A stretch of DNA of 64,000 bases from the NCBI GenBank assembly GCA_900466945.1, contig UBNV01000010.1, forward strand, positions 62,001 to 126,000, written 5' to 3'. The translations under genes were made by a program, and so were the position numbers. Source of the DNA: Hyphomicrobiales bacterium (GTDB lineage Bacteria; Pseudomonadota; Alphaproteobacteria; Rhizobiales; Rhizobiaceae). The notes below the pieces were generated by a model. It saw nothing but the letters and a program-made list of their open reading frames with translations. It did no database searches and was not told the origin of the DNA. Below, in pieces: positions 16,343 to 25,703 of this stretch; position 1 is the stretch's first letter, and each line of letters begins with the position of its first letter.

Positions 16343-17575
16343 ATGGGTATTCGCAAGCATATCGTCTACGGCGCCTTGGCGCTGGCCAGTGTCTCTCTGT
16401 TCGGGCTTTCCGCCCAGGCAGAGGACGTCAAGATCACCGTCTGGTCGCTCGATCGCGACATCCAGCCGGCTCCCAATCTGATCAAGGACTTCAACGCGCT
16501 GGGTAACGGCATCACCGTCGAATACCGCCAGATCCAGTTTGACGACGTCGTCAGCGAGGCGATGCGCGCCTATTCGACTGGCCAGGCGCCCGACATCATC
16601 GCGATCGACAATCCCGAGCATGCGCTTTTCGCGTCACGCGGTGCGTTTCTCGATCTGAGCGACAAGATCGCCGCCTCGGATGTGGTGAAGCCTGAAAATT
16701 ACTATCCGGGTCCGCTGAAGTCCGTCATGTGGGACGGCAAGTATTTCGGCATCCCCAAGGCAACAAACACGATCGCGCTCTATTACAACAAGGACATGTT
16801 TACGGCGGCAGGGCTGGATCCGGACAAGCCGCCGCAGACCTGGGCCGAGCTGGTGGAGACGGCCCGTAAGCTCACTGATCCCTCGAAGAACATCTATGGC
16901 CTGACCTTCTCGGCCAAGGCCAATGAAGAAGGCACCTTCCAGTTTCTGCCCTGGGCCCAGATGGGCGGAGGTAGTTACGACAAGATCAATTCCGACGGCG
17001 CGGTCAAGGCGCTCGATACCTGGAAGGCGATCATCGACGAAAAGCTCGCCTCGCCGGATACCCTGACACGCAGCCAGTGGGATTCGACCGGTACCTTCAA
17101 TTCCGGAAATGCCGCCATGGCGATCTCAGGCCCCTGGGAGCTGGACCGTATGCTAAAGGAAGCCAAGTTCGACTGGGGCGTCGCTCTCCTGCCGGTGCCG
17201 GAAGAGGGCGCCCAGCGGTCCTCGGCCATGGGTGACTTCAACTGGGCGATCTTCTCCAATACGGAGCATCCCGACGAAGCCTTCAAGGTGCTCGAATACT
17301 TCGTGTCTCAGGACGACCGCATGTTCAAGGACTTCGGACAGCTGCCGCCACGCTCCGACATCACCATCCCGCCCACCGGCGAGGCTCTGAAGGACGCGGG
17401 CCTCAAGGTCTTCATCGAGCAGCTGCAATATGCACAGCCGCGCGGACCGCATCCGGAATGGCCTAAGATCTCGAAGGCGATCCAGGATGCCATCCAGGGG
17501 GCACTGACGGGCCAGATGTCGGCCAAGGAAGCGCTTGATCAGGCCGCGGAAAAAATCAGCGCCGTTCTCGGCTGA
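16343..17575 (+). CDS. Sugar ABC transporter substrate-binding protein (CUT1, family 1)
   Basis: A 410-residue extracellular solute-binding protein. A signal peptide ([20 protein letters not shown], cleavage after AQA near residue 24) precedes a maltose-binding-like fold. Typical pieces are [31 protein letters not shown] and [24 protein letters not shown] 16343 follows GAGGAGGAAACC. It captures a sugar or oligosaccharide for the two permeases downstream. A strong stem-loop follows the stop codon. Confidence 0.92.
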   Translation: MGIRKHIVYGALALASVSLFGLSAQAEDVKITVWSLDRDIQPAPNLIKDFNALGNGITVEYRQIQFDDVVSEAMRAYSTGQAPDIIAIDNPEHALFASRGAFLDLSDKIAASDVVKPENYYPGPLKSVMWDGKYFGIPKATNTIALYYNKDMFTAAGLDPDKPPQTWAELVETARKLTDPSKNIYGLTFSAKANEEGTFQFLPWAQMGGGSYDKINSDGAVKALDTWKAIIDEKLASPDTLTRSQWDSTGTFNSGNAAMAISGPWELDRMLKEAKFDWGVALLPVPEEGAQRSSAMGDFNWAIFSNTEHPDEAFKVLEYFVSQDDRMFKDFGQLPPRSDITIPPTGEALKDAGLKVFIEQLQYAQPRGPHPEWPKISKAIQDAIQGALTGQMSAKEALDQAAEKISAVLG

Positions 17576-17581
17576 CCAATC

Positions 17582-17609
17582 GGCAGGCGCACCAATCCTT
17601 GCGCCTGCC
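17582..17609 (+). other. Intercistronic hairpin after the CUT1 binding-protein gene
   Basis: Perfect 10-bp stem GGCAGGCGCA (17582-17591) / TGCGCCTGCC (17600-17609), beginning 7 bp after the binding-protein stop codon. No clear T-run follows. A second, imperfect stem (GGCCGTCCC with GGGGCGGCC) covers about 17628-17660. Both fit control of transporter stoichiometry. Confidence 0.6.
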
Positions 17610-17693
17610 CTTCGAAACCTCCCGGAAGGCCGTCCCTCGTTTTGTTATCGGGGGGCGGCCCGACCGGGGAGCATTGGCAGTGCGGAGACATGC

Positions 17694-18596
17694 ATGCGCA
17701 AGATCCTGACCAGCCTGACCGACGGACGAGGCTTCGACATTGGCCTCGTGACACTGCCGCTCGGCTTCCTCTTCCTGATGTCCGGCCTGCCGCTCATCTA
17801 CAATGTGCTGATGAGTTTCCAGGAAGTCGACATGTTCTCGCTCGGCACCTTCTTTCGACCGTTCGTCGGCTTTCAGAACTACGAAACTCTGTTTTCCCAG
17901 CGCGAAACCTGGCCGATCCTCGGCAATACCGCTCTCTTCGTCGTCGCCTCCATAATCGGCCAGTTTATCATCGGCTTCTCGCTCGCGCTGTTCTTCTGGG
18001 TGAATTTCCCAGGTGCGTCCTGGCTGCGCGGCCTGTTTCTCGTCTCCTGGGTGATGCCTGGTCTCGTTGTCGGCGCCATCTGGAACTGGATCCTGTCCGG
18101 CGACTTCGGCGTACTGAATTTCATGCTGCGCGAGACCGGCATCATTTCGAGCAACATCTTCTGGCGTTCTGATCCTGATTTCTCGCTCTGGGCGGTCATC
18201 ATCGCCAACATCTGGCTCGGCACCTCCTTCAACATGATCCTGCTGTCGGTCGGCCTCTCCGGTATTCCCAAGGATCTCTATGAGGCTGCGGAGCTGGACG
18301 GTGCCAATGTCTGGCAGAGGTTCTGGACCATCACCCTGCCGATGATGCGCTCGACCATCGGGGCGATCATCTCGCTCGGCCTGATCTTCACGTTGCAGCA
18401 GTTCGATCTCTTCGCGGCCATCACGTCTGGCGGGCCCAATAATTCGTCAAACGTCACGCAATACTGGGCCTGGGACCTCTCCTTCCGGCAATACGACTTC
18501 GCCCAGGGCGCCACGATCTCTGTCATCATGATCGTCTTCGTGATGTTTGCCTCGGTCGTCTATGTGCGTTCCACAAGACATGAGGTGCGCGGATGA
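17694..18596 (+). CDS. Sugar ABC transporter permease 1 (CUT1, MalF/UgpA-like)
   Basis: A 300-residue inner-membrane protein with six or so hydrophobic helices starting at about residue 18 (LVTLPLGFLFLMSGLPL). The ABC-contact EAA loop is LYEAAELDGANVWQRFWTITLPMM (about residues 196-219). ATG 17694 gives the usual N-terminus; open codons extend further upstream through the hairpin region without support. It overlaps the next permease gene by 4 bp. Confidence 0.9.
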   Translation: MRKILTSLTDGRGFDIGLVTLPLGFLFLMSGLPLIYNVLMSFQEVDMFSLGTFFRPFVGFQNYETLFSQRETWPILGNTALFVVASIIGQFIIGFSLALFFWVNFPGASWLRGLFLVSWVMPGLVVGAIWNWILSGDFGVLNFMLRETGIISSNIFWRSDPDFSLWAVIIANIWLGTSFNMILLSVGLSGIPKDLYEAAELDGANVWQRFWTITLPMMRSTIGAIISLGLIFTLQQFDLFAAITSGGPNNSSNVTQYWAWDLSFRQYDFAQGATISVIMIVFVMFASVVYVRSTRHEVRG

Positions 18597-19420
18597 GCGA
18601 GACCACTCGAAACAGGTTGATGCTGGGCATCGCACTTGTGCTCGCCGCGATCTACCTCTTCCCGCTCTACTGGATGTTTCTGACGACGCTGAAATCCGGC
18701 TCGGCGATGTTCGCCACACCGCCCAGCTTCTGGCCATCCGATCCGCAATGGTCGACCTATGCCTATGTCTGGGAGAGCCGCAATCTTGCCCGCTACATGT
18801 GGAATTCGCTGGTAATCGCCGTGGGTGCCGTGAGCCTGATCACGGTACTCGGCACGGGCTGCGCCTATGTGCTCGCCCGCTATCGGAACCGCTGGATCGA
18901 TGTCGGGCTGTTTCTCATCCTGATGCTGCAGGTTCTGCCTGCCTCGCTCATGATCACGCCAATCTTCGTCGGCTTCTCGCAGCTCGGTATGCTCGACTAT
19001 CCCAGGCTCGCCGTCATCATCGCGATTGCGGCGAAAAGCATGCCCTTCTTCGTGGTGCTGGTGCGGGCCACCTTCATGAGCGTGCCGATCGAGCTCGAGG
19101 AGGCGGCGCTGGTCGATGGCAATTCGCGGGTCGGTGCCTTCTTCCACATTGTCCTCCCGCTTGCCCGCAACGGCATCCTGGTGGCGGCGATCCTGATCTT
19201 CATGCAGGCCTTCGGCGAGTTCGTCTATTCGAAGTCGATGATCCAGGATGTCGAATTGCAGCCGGCAAGCGTGGGGCTCAATTCCTTCATGGGGCCGAAC
19301 ACCAACGAGTGGAACAACATCATGGCCTTTGCCTCGATCTACGTGACGCCGATCCTCGCGGCCTTCGTCCTTCTGCAGCGCCGGATCGTCTCCGGGCTCA
19401 CGTCTGGAGCTCTCAAATGA
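18593..19420 (+). CDS. Sugar ABC transporter permease 2 (CUT1, MalG/UgpE-like)
   Basis: A 275-residue inner-membrane permease with about six helices. Its EAA loop is PIELEEAALVDGNSRVGAFFHIVLP (about residues 163-187). ATG 18593 overlaps the previous stop by 4 bp (ATGA), and its own stop overlaps the ATPase start by 4 bp, so the three are translationally coupled. Forms a heterodimeric channel with permease 1. Confidence 0.9.
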   Translation: MSETTRNRLMLGIALVLAAIYLFPLYWMFLTTLKSGSAMFATPPSFWPSDPQWSTYAYVWESRNLARYMWNSLVIAVGAVSLITVLGTGCAYVLARYRNRWIDVGLFLILMLQVLPASLMITPIFVGFSQLGMLDYPRLAVIIAIAAKSMPFFVVLVRATFMSVPIELEEAALVDGNSRVGAFFHIVLPLARNGILVAAILIFMQAFGEFVYSKSMIQDVELQPASVGLNSFMGPNTNEWNNIMAFASIYVTPILAAFVLLQRRIVSGLTSGALK

Positions 19421-20496
19421 CCCATCAGATCGAACTTTCCGGCGTCAACAAATACTACGGTGCTTATCATGCGCTCCGTGACATCGACCTGAAGATCCTG
19501 AAAGGGTCATTCGTAGCGTTGGTCGGTCCTTCCGGTTGTGGAAAGTCGACGCTGCTGCGGTCGCTGGCCGGCCTCGAAAGCATCTCGGCGGGCGACCTTG
19601 TCATCGCCGGTGAGCGCATGAACGGCGTGCCGCCGCGCAAGCGCGACCTCGCCATGGTCTTCCAGTCCTATGCGCTCTATCCGCATATGACTGTGGAGGA
19701 AAACCTCACCTACTCGCTGCGCATTCGCGGCGTGAAGAAGGCGGATGCCAAGAAGGCGGCGGAGGAGGTGGCGGCGACGACCGGTCTTTCAAATCTGCTG
19801 CATCGCTATCCGCGCGAACTTTCCGGTGGTCAGCGCCAGCGTGTGGCCATGAGCCGGGCGATCATCCGCAACCCTAAGGCCTTTCTGTTTGACGAGCCAC
19901 TGTCCAATCTCGACGCGGCGCTGCGCGTCCATATGCGCAAGGAGATCCGTTCGTTGCATGACCGGCTCGGCGCGACCTCCGTCTATGTCACCCACGACCA
20001 GATCGAGGCGATGACCATGGCGGATCATGTCGTGGTCATGCGGCAAGGTGTGATCGAGCAGCAGGGCGCGCCGCTGGAGCTCTATGACCGTCCGGTCAAC
20101 AAGTTCGTCGCCGGCTTCATCGGCTCGCCGGCGATGAACTTCATTCCAGCGACTGTGGGTGCCGACGGGAAGTCGCTGGTGCTTGATATGGGTACGCCAC
20201 AGGTGATCGCTCTCGATCGGCCTGTTCCTACGGCTGCGAACCTGATCGTTGGTCTCAGACCCGAACATCTGCGGCTCGTTTCGGATGCCGAGGCACAGCT
20301 CCGGCTTCCTGTCGGCATCGTCGAGAGCACGGGCTCGATGACCTACATCACCTCTGCCAGCCAACCGGAGATCAATGTCGTCGTCTCCGAAAGGCAGTCG
20401 CTCCGGCATGGCGAGATGATGTCGCTCGGCTTCGATCCGGCGCATCTGCACCTGTTCGATGCAGACAGCGAAAGTCGGATCGACATCGCGGACTGA
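19417..20496 (+). CDS. Sugar ABC transporter ATP-binding protein (UgpC/MsmK/MalK-like)
   Basis: A 359-residue ATPase. Walker A GPSGCGKST is at about residues 36-44, signature LSGGQRQRVAMSRAI at about 134, Walker B AFLFDEPLSNLD at about 154, and the switch His lies in VYVTHDQIEAM. A C-terminal TOBE/regulatory domain (from about 240) is typical of CUT1 ATPases. Last gene of the operon; its stop is 15 bp from the convergent glnT-like gene. Such ATPases are sometimes shared among several transporters. Confidence 0.93.
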   Translation: MTHQIELSGVNKYYGAYHALRDIDLKILKGSFVALVGPSGCGKSTLLRSLAGLESISAGDLVIAGERMNGVPPRKRDLAMVFQSYALYPHMTVEENLTYSLRIRGVKKADAKKAAEEVAATTGLSNLLHRYPRELSGGQRQRVAMSRAIIRNPKAFLFDEPLSNLDAALRVHMRKEIRSLHDRLGATSVYVTHDQIEAMTMADHVVVMRQGVIEQQGAPLELYDRPVNKFVAGFIGSPAMNFIPATVGADGKSLVLDMGTPQVIALDRPVPTAANLIVGLRPEHLRLVSDAEAQLRLPVGIVESTGSMTYITSASQPEINVVVSERQSLRHGEMMSLGFDPAHLHLFDADSESRIDIAD

Positions 20497-20511
20497 TCCG
20501 GCGATCATCCG

Positions 20512-21819
20512 TCAGATGTCCAGCGTCGTCTGGCGCTCCCAGGCGGTGAAGTGGCCGCAATAGCTGTTCCACTCATCGTGCTTGAGCTTGAGATAGGCGT
20601 CGGAGAATTCGGACCCGAGCGCTGACTTCAGTTCCTCATCCTGTTCGAACGCACGCAGAGCGTCGAGCAGGTTCAGTGGCAGCCGGGGAGCATCCTTCAC
20701 CGTGTGGCCATCGCGATACATGTCGATGTCGTAATGCGGGCCGGGATCGGCATCGCTTTTCAGGCCGCTCAATCCCGCCGCGATGATGATCGCCTGGAGC
20801 AGATAGGGGTTTACCGCGCCATCGGGCAGCCGTAGTTCGAAGCGTCCGGGGCCGGGGACGCGGACCATATGCGTGCGGTTGTTGCCGGTCCAGGTCACGG
20901 TGTTTGGCGCCCAGGTGGCGCCGGAGACGGTGCGCGGCGCGTTGATGCGCTTGTAGGAATTGACCGTCGGGTTGGTGATTGCGGCCAGTGCGGATGCATG
21001 TTTCATGATGCCGCCGAGGAAGGTCTTGCCCTTGGCCGAGAGGCCGAAGGGCTTGTCCTTGTCGGCGAAGGCGTTGACCTTGCCGTCGAGATCCCAGACC
21101 GAGATGTGGGCATGGCAGCCATTGCCGGTCAGGCCTTTGAAGGGCTTCGGCATGAAGGTGGCGCGCAGCCCGTGCTTTTCGGCCACCGACTTCACCATGA
21201 ACTTGAAGAAGGAATGCTTGTCGGCGGTCTTCAAGGCGTCGTCATATTCCCAGTTCATCTCGAACTGGCCGTTCGCGTCCTCATGGTCGTTCTGATACGG
21301 CTTCCAGCCGAGTGCCAGCATGTGGTCGCAGATCTCGGCGATCACGTCATAGCGGCGCATCAGCGCCTGCTGGTCGTAGCAGGGCTTTTCGGCGGTGTCG
21401 TATTGATCCGAGATCGTCTCGCCGTCAGCCGAGATCAGGAAGAATTCCGGTTCGACCCCGGTCTTCACGCGCAGGCCATGTCCGGCGGCCTCCGCCACCA
21501 GTTTCTTCAGGACGACCCGCGGCGCCTGGGCGACCGGTTGATCGTCCATCACGCAGTCGGCCGCGACCCAGGCGACCTCAGGCTTCCACGGAAGCTGGAT
21601 GACGGAGGAGGCGTCAGGAATGGCAAAGAGGTCGGGATGGGCGGGCGTCAGGTCGAGCCAGGTGGCAAAGCCGGCAAAGCCTGCGCCGTCCTTCTGCATG
21701 TCGGCGATGGCCTGAGACGGGACCAGCTTGGCGCGCTGGGCGCCAAAGAGGTCGGTATAGCTGATCATGAAGTATTTGATGCCCCGCTCCGCAGCGAAGC
21801 CTGCCAGATCCTGTGTCAC
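20512..21819 (-). CDS. glnT: Type III glutamine synthetase / gamma-glutamylmethylamide synthetase-like (GlnT/GmaS family)
   Basis: A 435-residue GS-fold ligase. It has the metal/glutamate motif TGVEPEFFLI (about residues 106-115), an ATP/glutamate region NGCHAHISVWD (about 227-237) and RVPGPGRFELRLPDGAVNPYLLQA (about 318-341). This family includes rhizobial GlnT and GmaS, which joins glutamate to ammonia or methylamine with ATP. GTG 21819 follows CAGGGGAACGAC. Directly upstream are glxD, glxC and glxB, the same set as N-methylglutamate synthase subunits, which favours a role in methylamine or other amine nitrogen assimilation. The precise amine is uncertain. Confidence 0.85.
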   Translation of the reverse strand: MTQDLAGFAAERGIKYFMISYTDLFGAQRAKLVPSQAIADMQKDGAGFAGFATWLDLTPAHPDLFAIPDASSVIQLPWKPEVAWVAADCVMDDQPVAQAPRVVLKKLVAEAAGHGLRVKTGVEPEFFLISADGETISDQYDTAEKPCYDQQALMRRYDVIAEICDHMLALGWKPYQNDHEDANGQFEMNWEYDDALKTADKHSFFKFMVKSVAEKHGLRATFMPKPFKGLTGNGCHAHISVWDLDGKVNAFADKDKPFGLSAKGKTFLGGIMKHASALAAITNPTVNSYKRINAPRTVSGATWAPNTVTWTGNNRTHMVRVPGPGRFELRLPDGAVNPYLLQAIIIAAGLSGLKSDADPGPHYDIDMYRDGHTVKDAPRLPLNLLDALRAFEQDEELKSALGSEFSDAYLKLKHDEWNSYCGHFTAWERQTTLDI

Positions 21820-21846
21820 GTCGTTCCCCTGTTTTTATGGATTGAG

Positions 21847-21856
21847 ACACATGTGT
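21847..21856. promoter_or_regulatory. Palindrome upstream of the glnT-like gene
   Basis: ACACATGTGT is a perfect 10-bp palindrome 28 bp before the GTG start of the glnT-like gene, in the 87-bp gap behind glxD. It could be an operator giving this gene its own control. No matching copy was noticed upstream of glxB. Confidence 0.35.
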
Positions 21857-21906
21857 TGAAAAAAGAATGACCGCATCCGTGGTATCAGGAGGTGGCCATT
21901 AGGCTT

Positions 21907-23235
21907 TTAAAAACCTCCCTTGCCGGGATACCAGCTGGTGCCGGCAAGAGGCACCTGCGCCATGGCGGCGGCCTCCATCGTCAATGCGCAGAGATCCTCC
22001 GGCTCCAGGTTGTGCAGCTTGTTCTTGCCGCAGGCGCGGGCAATGGTTTGCGCCTCCAGCGTCATGACCTTCAGGTAGTTGGCGAGCCTGCGGCCGGCCG
22101 CGACCGGGTCGAGGCGGGCGGCAAGCTCGGGATCCTGCGTTGTGATGCCGGCCGGATCCTTGCCTTCGTGCCAATCGTCATAGGCGCCGGCGGTGGTGCC
22201 GAGCTTCTGGTATTCCTCTTCCCACTTCGGGTCGTTGTCGCCGATGGCAACGAGGGCTGCCGTGCCGATCGAAACGACGTCGGCGCCGAGCGCCAGAGCC
22301 TTGGCAACATCGGCGCCGGAGCGGATGCCACCGGAGATTATCAGCTGCACCTTGCGATGCATGCCGAGGTCCTGCAGTGCCTGGACGGCGGGGCGGATGC
22401 AAGCAAGGGTGGGCATGCCGACATTCTCAATGAAGACGTCCTGGGTCGCGGCTGTTCCGCCCTGCATGCCGTCGAGCACGACGACATCAGCGCCGGCCTT
22501 CACTGCAAGCGCGGTGTCGTAATAGGGGCGGGCGCCGCCAACCTTCACATAGATCGGCTTTTCCCAGTCAGTGATTTCGCGCAGTTCAAGGATCTTGATT
22601 TCGAGATCATCGGGGCCCGTCCAGTCCGGGTGGCGGCAGGCGGAGCGCTGGTCGATGCCCATCGGCAGGTTGCGCATCTGGGCGACGCGGTCGGAGATCT
22701 TCTGGCCAAGCAGCATGCCGCCGCCGCCAGGCTTTGCGCCCTGACCGACCACGATTTCGATCGCGTCGGCGCGACGAAGGTCTTTGGGGTTCATGCCGTA
22801 GCGGGAGGGAAGATACTGGTAGACGAGTTTCTCCGAATGGCCGCGTTCCTCATCGGTCATGCCGCCGTCGCCCGTCGTGGTCGAGGTGCCGGCCAGCGTG
22901 GCGCCGCGTCCCAACGCTTCCTTGGCATTGCCCGAGAGCGCGCCAAAGCTCATGCCGGCAACGGTGATCGGGATCTTCAGCTCGATCGGCTTCTTCGCAA
23001 AGCGCGTGCCGAGGACGACCGAGGTTTCGCATTTCTCGCGGTAGCCTTCGAGCGGATAGCGGGAGATCGATGCACCGAGGAAGAGGAGGTCGTCGAAATG
23101 CGGCACCTTGCGCTTCGTGCCGCCGCCGCGGATGTCATAGATGCCGGTGGCGGCCGCACGACGAATTTCGGCGAGTGTGTGGTCATCGAAGGTGGCGGAC
23201 TTGCGCGGCGGGGTGAAGGGGTTGTGGTAGCTCAT
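21907..23235 (-). CDS. glxD: FMN-binding glutamate synthase family protein (GlxD; N-methylglutamate synthase subunit C-like)
   Basis: A 442-residue protein equivalent to the FMN/iron-sulfur synthase domain of glutamate synthase. It shows the TIM-barrel FMN/phosphate segments ISGGIRSGADVAKALALGAD (about residues 300-319) and PGGGGMLLGQKI (about 166-177). The stand-alone domain plus GlxB (amidotransferase) and GlxC (GXGXG) rebuild a split glutamate synthase. MgsC of the N-methylglutamate pathway has this same make-up. It lies 14 bp after glxC on the minus strand. Known as GlxD in rhizobia. Confidence 0.85.
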   Translation of the reverse strand: MSYHNPFTPPRKSATFDDHTLAEIRRAAATGIYDIRGGGTKRKVPHFDDLLFLGASISRYPLEGYREKCETSVVLGTRFAKKPIELKIPITVAGMSFGALSGNAKEALGRGATLAGTSTTTGDGGMTDEERGHSEKLVYQYLPSRYGMNPKDLRRADAIEIVVGQGAKPGGGGMLLGQKISDRVAQMRNLPMGIDQRSACRHPDWTGPDDLEIKILELREITDWEKPIYVKVGGARPYYDTALAVKAGADVVVLDGMQGGTAATQDVFIENVGMPTLACIRPAVQALQDLGMHRKVQLIISGGIRSGADVAKALALGADVVSIGTAALVAIGDNDPKWEEEYQKLGTTAGAYDDWHEGKDPAGITTQDPELAARLDPVAAGRRLANYLKVMTLEAQTIARACGKNKLHNLEPEDLCALTMEAAAMAQVPLAGTSWYPGKGGF

Positions 23236-23249
23236 GGCCTGTCCTCGCC

Positions 23250-23936
23250 TTAGTACGCGTCGGCATTGTCGATGTTGAAATTGTAGAGCTTGCGGGCCGA
23301 ACCGTAGCGCTTGAACTCCTCAGGCTTCGCATGCGTCACGCCGGCCTTCGCCAGCAGTTCGGCGAGCTTTTCGAGGTGTTCCGGGCGCATTTCCTTTTCG
23401 ATGCAATCTGCACCAAGGCTCTTCACCGAGCCGCGCACAAAAAGCTTTGCTTCGTAGATGCTGTCGCCGAGCGCTTCGCCCGCGTCGCCGCAGACGACGA
23501 GGTGCCCGGACTGACCCATAAAGGCCGACATGTGGCCGATCGAGCCGTGCACGACGATGTCGATGCCCTTCATCGAAATGCCACATCGGGAGGCGGCGTT
23601 GCCCTTGATGACGAGCAGGCCGCCGCGACCGGTGGCACCGGCATATTGCGAGGCGTCGCCCTCGATCACCACCGTGCCAGACATCATGTTTTCAGCTACA
23701 CCTGGCCCTGCCGAGCCATGGATGGTGACGGTGCCGCCGTCATTCATACCGGCGCAGTAATAGCCGACCGATCCCTTCACCTCGACGGTGACAGGCGCAT
23801 CGATCCCGACGGCGACAGCATGATGGCCGCGCGGGTTCACTACTTCGAACAGGGTGTCGTTGGAGCCTGCGCCGAGATTGTGCAGCGCCCCGTTTAAGTC
23901 ACGAAGCGGGGTATGGGAGAGGTCAAAGACGGGCAT
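23250..23936 (-). CDS. glxC: GXGXG-domain protein GlxC (glutamate synthase C-terminal domain-like)
   Basis: A 228-residue right-handed beta-helix with repeated G-x-G patterns (VKGSVGYYCAGMNDGGTVTI, VVIEGDASQYAGATGRGGLL, GSIGHMSAFMGQSGHLVV). It corresponds to the GXGXG domain of glutamate synthase and to MgsB. A structural rather than catalytic role is expected, joining GlxB and GlxD. It is the middle gene of the glxB-glxC-glxD run with short gaps (26 and 14 bp). Confidence 0.85.
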   Translation of the reverse strand: MPVFDLSHTPLRDLNGALHNLGAGSNDTLFEVVNPRGHHAVAVGIDAPVTVEVKGSVGYYCAGMNDGGTVTIHGSAGPGVAENMMSGTVVIEGDASQYAGATGRGGLLVIKGNAASRCGISMKGIDIVVHGSIGHMSAFMGQSGHLVVCGDAGEALGDSIYEAKLFVRGSVKSLGADCIEKEMRPEHLEKLAELLAKAGVTHAKPEEFKRYGSARKLYNFNIDNADAY

Positions 23937-23962
23937 TCTACAAGCTTTCTCGGTATCGCGGA

Positions 23963-24868
23963 TCAGGCGGCCTTTTCGTGGTCCCAGAAATAGACGGTGG
24001 CCGGTTCCGGCTCCCAGACGCGGGCGGTCTCGATGCCCGGTAGGTTCACAAGCGCCCGATATTCCGAGCCGAAGGCGACATACTGGTCGGTCTCAGCCAT
24101 GACGGCGGGCTTGCAGGCGATCGGGTCGCGCACCACGCCGAAGCCGGTCTTGGTGCCGACGACGAAGGTGAAGAAGCCATCGAGATCATCAAGGGCGCCG
24201 GTCAGGGCTTCGCCGAGATCCTTGCCCTTGGCCATCTCGGCTGTGAGATAGGCAGCGGCGACTTCGCTATCGTTCTGGGTCTCGAAACTCATGCCTTCGC
24301 GGATCAGTTCGCGGCGCAGGTTGTTGTGGTTCGACAGCGAGCCATTGTGCACGAGGCACTGGTCGGCACCTGTCGAAAAGGGATGCGCGCCAAGCGTCGT
24401 GACCGCGCTTTCGGTCGCCATGCGGGTATGGCCGATGCCATGGGTGCCGCCCATGGCGCGGAGGCCGAAACGCTGTACGACATCCTTGGGGAGGCCGACT
24501 TCCTTGAAGATCTCGACGCTTTCGCCGGAGCCCATGATGCGGATATTGGGACGGATTTCGGCGAGGACAGAACGGATTTCGGTCAGTTGGCTTGCGGCGG
24601 TCGAGATGACGGCATGGGTACTTTTCAATTCGATTTCCGCGGCGAAGCCTGCCTTGTCCAGATCCTCGGCGAGGCCCGCAAAATCACTTTCCGGGGCGGC
24701 GGACTGGATGGTGACCTTGGCGGTCTTGCCATCGACGCCGCCATAGATGGCGATGCCGGCCGAGTCCGGTCCTCGGTCGGTCATGGTGATCAGCATGTCC
24801 GAGAGGAGATCGCCGAGCCGGGGCTCAAGCGCCTTGTCCTTGAGAAACAGACCTACAATGCCGCACAT
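23963..24868 (-). CDS. glxB: Class II glutamine amidotransferase GlxB (N-methylglutamate synthase subunit A-like)
   Basis: A 301-residue Ntn-hydrolase domain that releases ammonia from glutamine. ATG 24868 is chosen because it places the nucleophile Cys at position 2 (MCGIVGLF), which the family requires; a longer open frame to 24913 would bury it. Glutaminase features include GIGHTRMATES, SGADQCLVHNGSLSNHNNLR-type and NDSEVAAAYL segments. First gene of glxBCD, with GGAGGG before the start. The mgdABCD dehydrogenase genes that complete the N-methylglutamate pathway are absent here. Confidence 0.87.
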   Translation of the reverse strand: MCGIVGLFLKDKALEPRLGDLLSDMLITMTDRGPDSAGIAIYGGVDGKTAKVTIQSAAPESDFAGLAEDLDKAGFAAEIELKSTHAVISTAASQLTEIRSVLAEIRPNIRIMGSGESVEIFKEVGLPKDVVQRFGLRAMGGTHGIGHTRMATESAVTTLGAHPFSTGADQCLVHNGSLSNHNNLRRELIREGMSFETQNDSEVAAAYLTAEMAKGKDLGEALTGALDDLDGFFTFVVGTKTGFGVVRDPIACKPAVMAETDQYVAFGSEYRALVNLPGIETARVWEPEPATVYFWDHEKAA

Positions 24869-24931
24869 GGCCACGCCCTCCAAAGTCTCTGGAGAAAGGG
24901 CTAGCAGCGGCATCCGAGAAAATCAATCCAA

Positions 24932-24948
24932 AGGAATAAAGTTTTCCT
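24932..24948. promoter_or_regulatory. Inverted repeat between the XRE regulator and glxB
   Basis: AGGAA (24932-24936) / TTCCT (24944-24948) with a 7-nt AT-rich spacer lies in the 89-bp gap upstream of glxB. It is a candidate site for the neighbouring XRE-cupin regulator, but the arms are short. Confidence 0.3.
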
Positions 24949-24957
24949 GGCGGGCAA

Positions 24958-25617
24958 CTACCGGCGTTGCGGATAGGAGATGATCGAGAGGTAGCGTGCC
25001 GGCAGGCTCACAAGTTCTTCCGGGCCGTGCGGTGCATCGGCGTCAAAGAACAGGCTGTCACCTGCCTGCATGCGATAGAGGCTGTCCCCGTGGCGATAGA
25101 CCACTTCGCCTTCGAGCATGTAGAGGAACTCCATGCCTTCGTGCTGGAAGGTCGGAAAGACGTCGGATTCCGCGTTCAGCGTGATCAGATAGGGTTCGAC
25201 GACGACGCCCGAGGTGTTGTTTTCGATGTGGCCGAGCAGGCTGTAATGATGGCCGGCCCGGGTACCACGGCGCTCGAGGTTTACGCCTTCGCCCGCCTTG
25301 ACGAAGCTCGCCGACTTCGGCTCCTCGAAACCCTTGAAAAAGGCAGTGATCGGCATCCCTAGCGCCTTCGACAGCGCCTGAAGCGTGGTCAGGGAAGGCG
25401 ATATATTGCCGTTTTCGATCTTCGAGAGCATGCCGACCGACATGCCAGTGGCTGCGGCGAGATCCGCGACGGTAATGCCGAGCTTCTTGCGATAGGTCCG
25501 CACCTCGTGGCCGATCGCCATTTCGAGATTGTTGGCGCGGGGCTCTCGCACCGCATGGGGATCCTGCGTCAGCGCGGGCTTTTGGGCGTTTTTCGCTGTC
25601 TTGGGTGTCTTTGCCAT
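24958..25617 (-). CDS. XRE-family regulator with C-terminal cupin domain
   Basis: A 219-residue regulator. An N-terminal Cro/CI HTH (VADLAAATGMSVGMLSKIENGNISPSLTTLQAL, about residues 49-81) is joined to a cupin sensor (HEGMEFLYMLEGEVVYRHGD, about 160-179, and DADAPHGPEEL). PuuR-like members of this group control amine and amino-acid metabolism genes. It lies 89 bp upstream of glxB on the same strand and likely regulates the glx-glnT cluster, perhaps in response to an amine or glutamyl compound. Confidence 0.88.
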   Translation of the reverse strand: MAKTPKTAKNAQKPALTQDPHAVREPRANNLEMAIGHEVRTYRKKLGITVADLAAATGMSVGMLSKIENGNISPSLTTLQALSKALGMPITAFFKGFEEPKSASFVKAGEGVNLERRGTRAGHHYSLLGHIENNTSGVVVEPYLITLNAESDVFPTFQHEGMEFLYMLEGEVVYRHGDSLYRMQAGDSLFFDADAPHGPEELVSLPARYLSIISYPQRR

Positions 25618-25703
25618 GGATCCTCCTCATGCTTCGCCGGCAAGCCGGGTCATGATCCTCTAGCGGATTTTCAACGCCTGCCCAATGGTCCCGGTCGTTT
25701 CCG

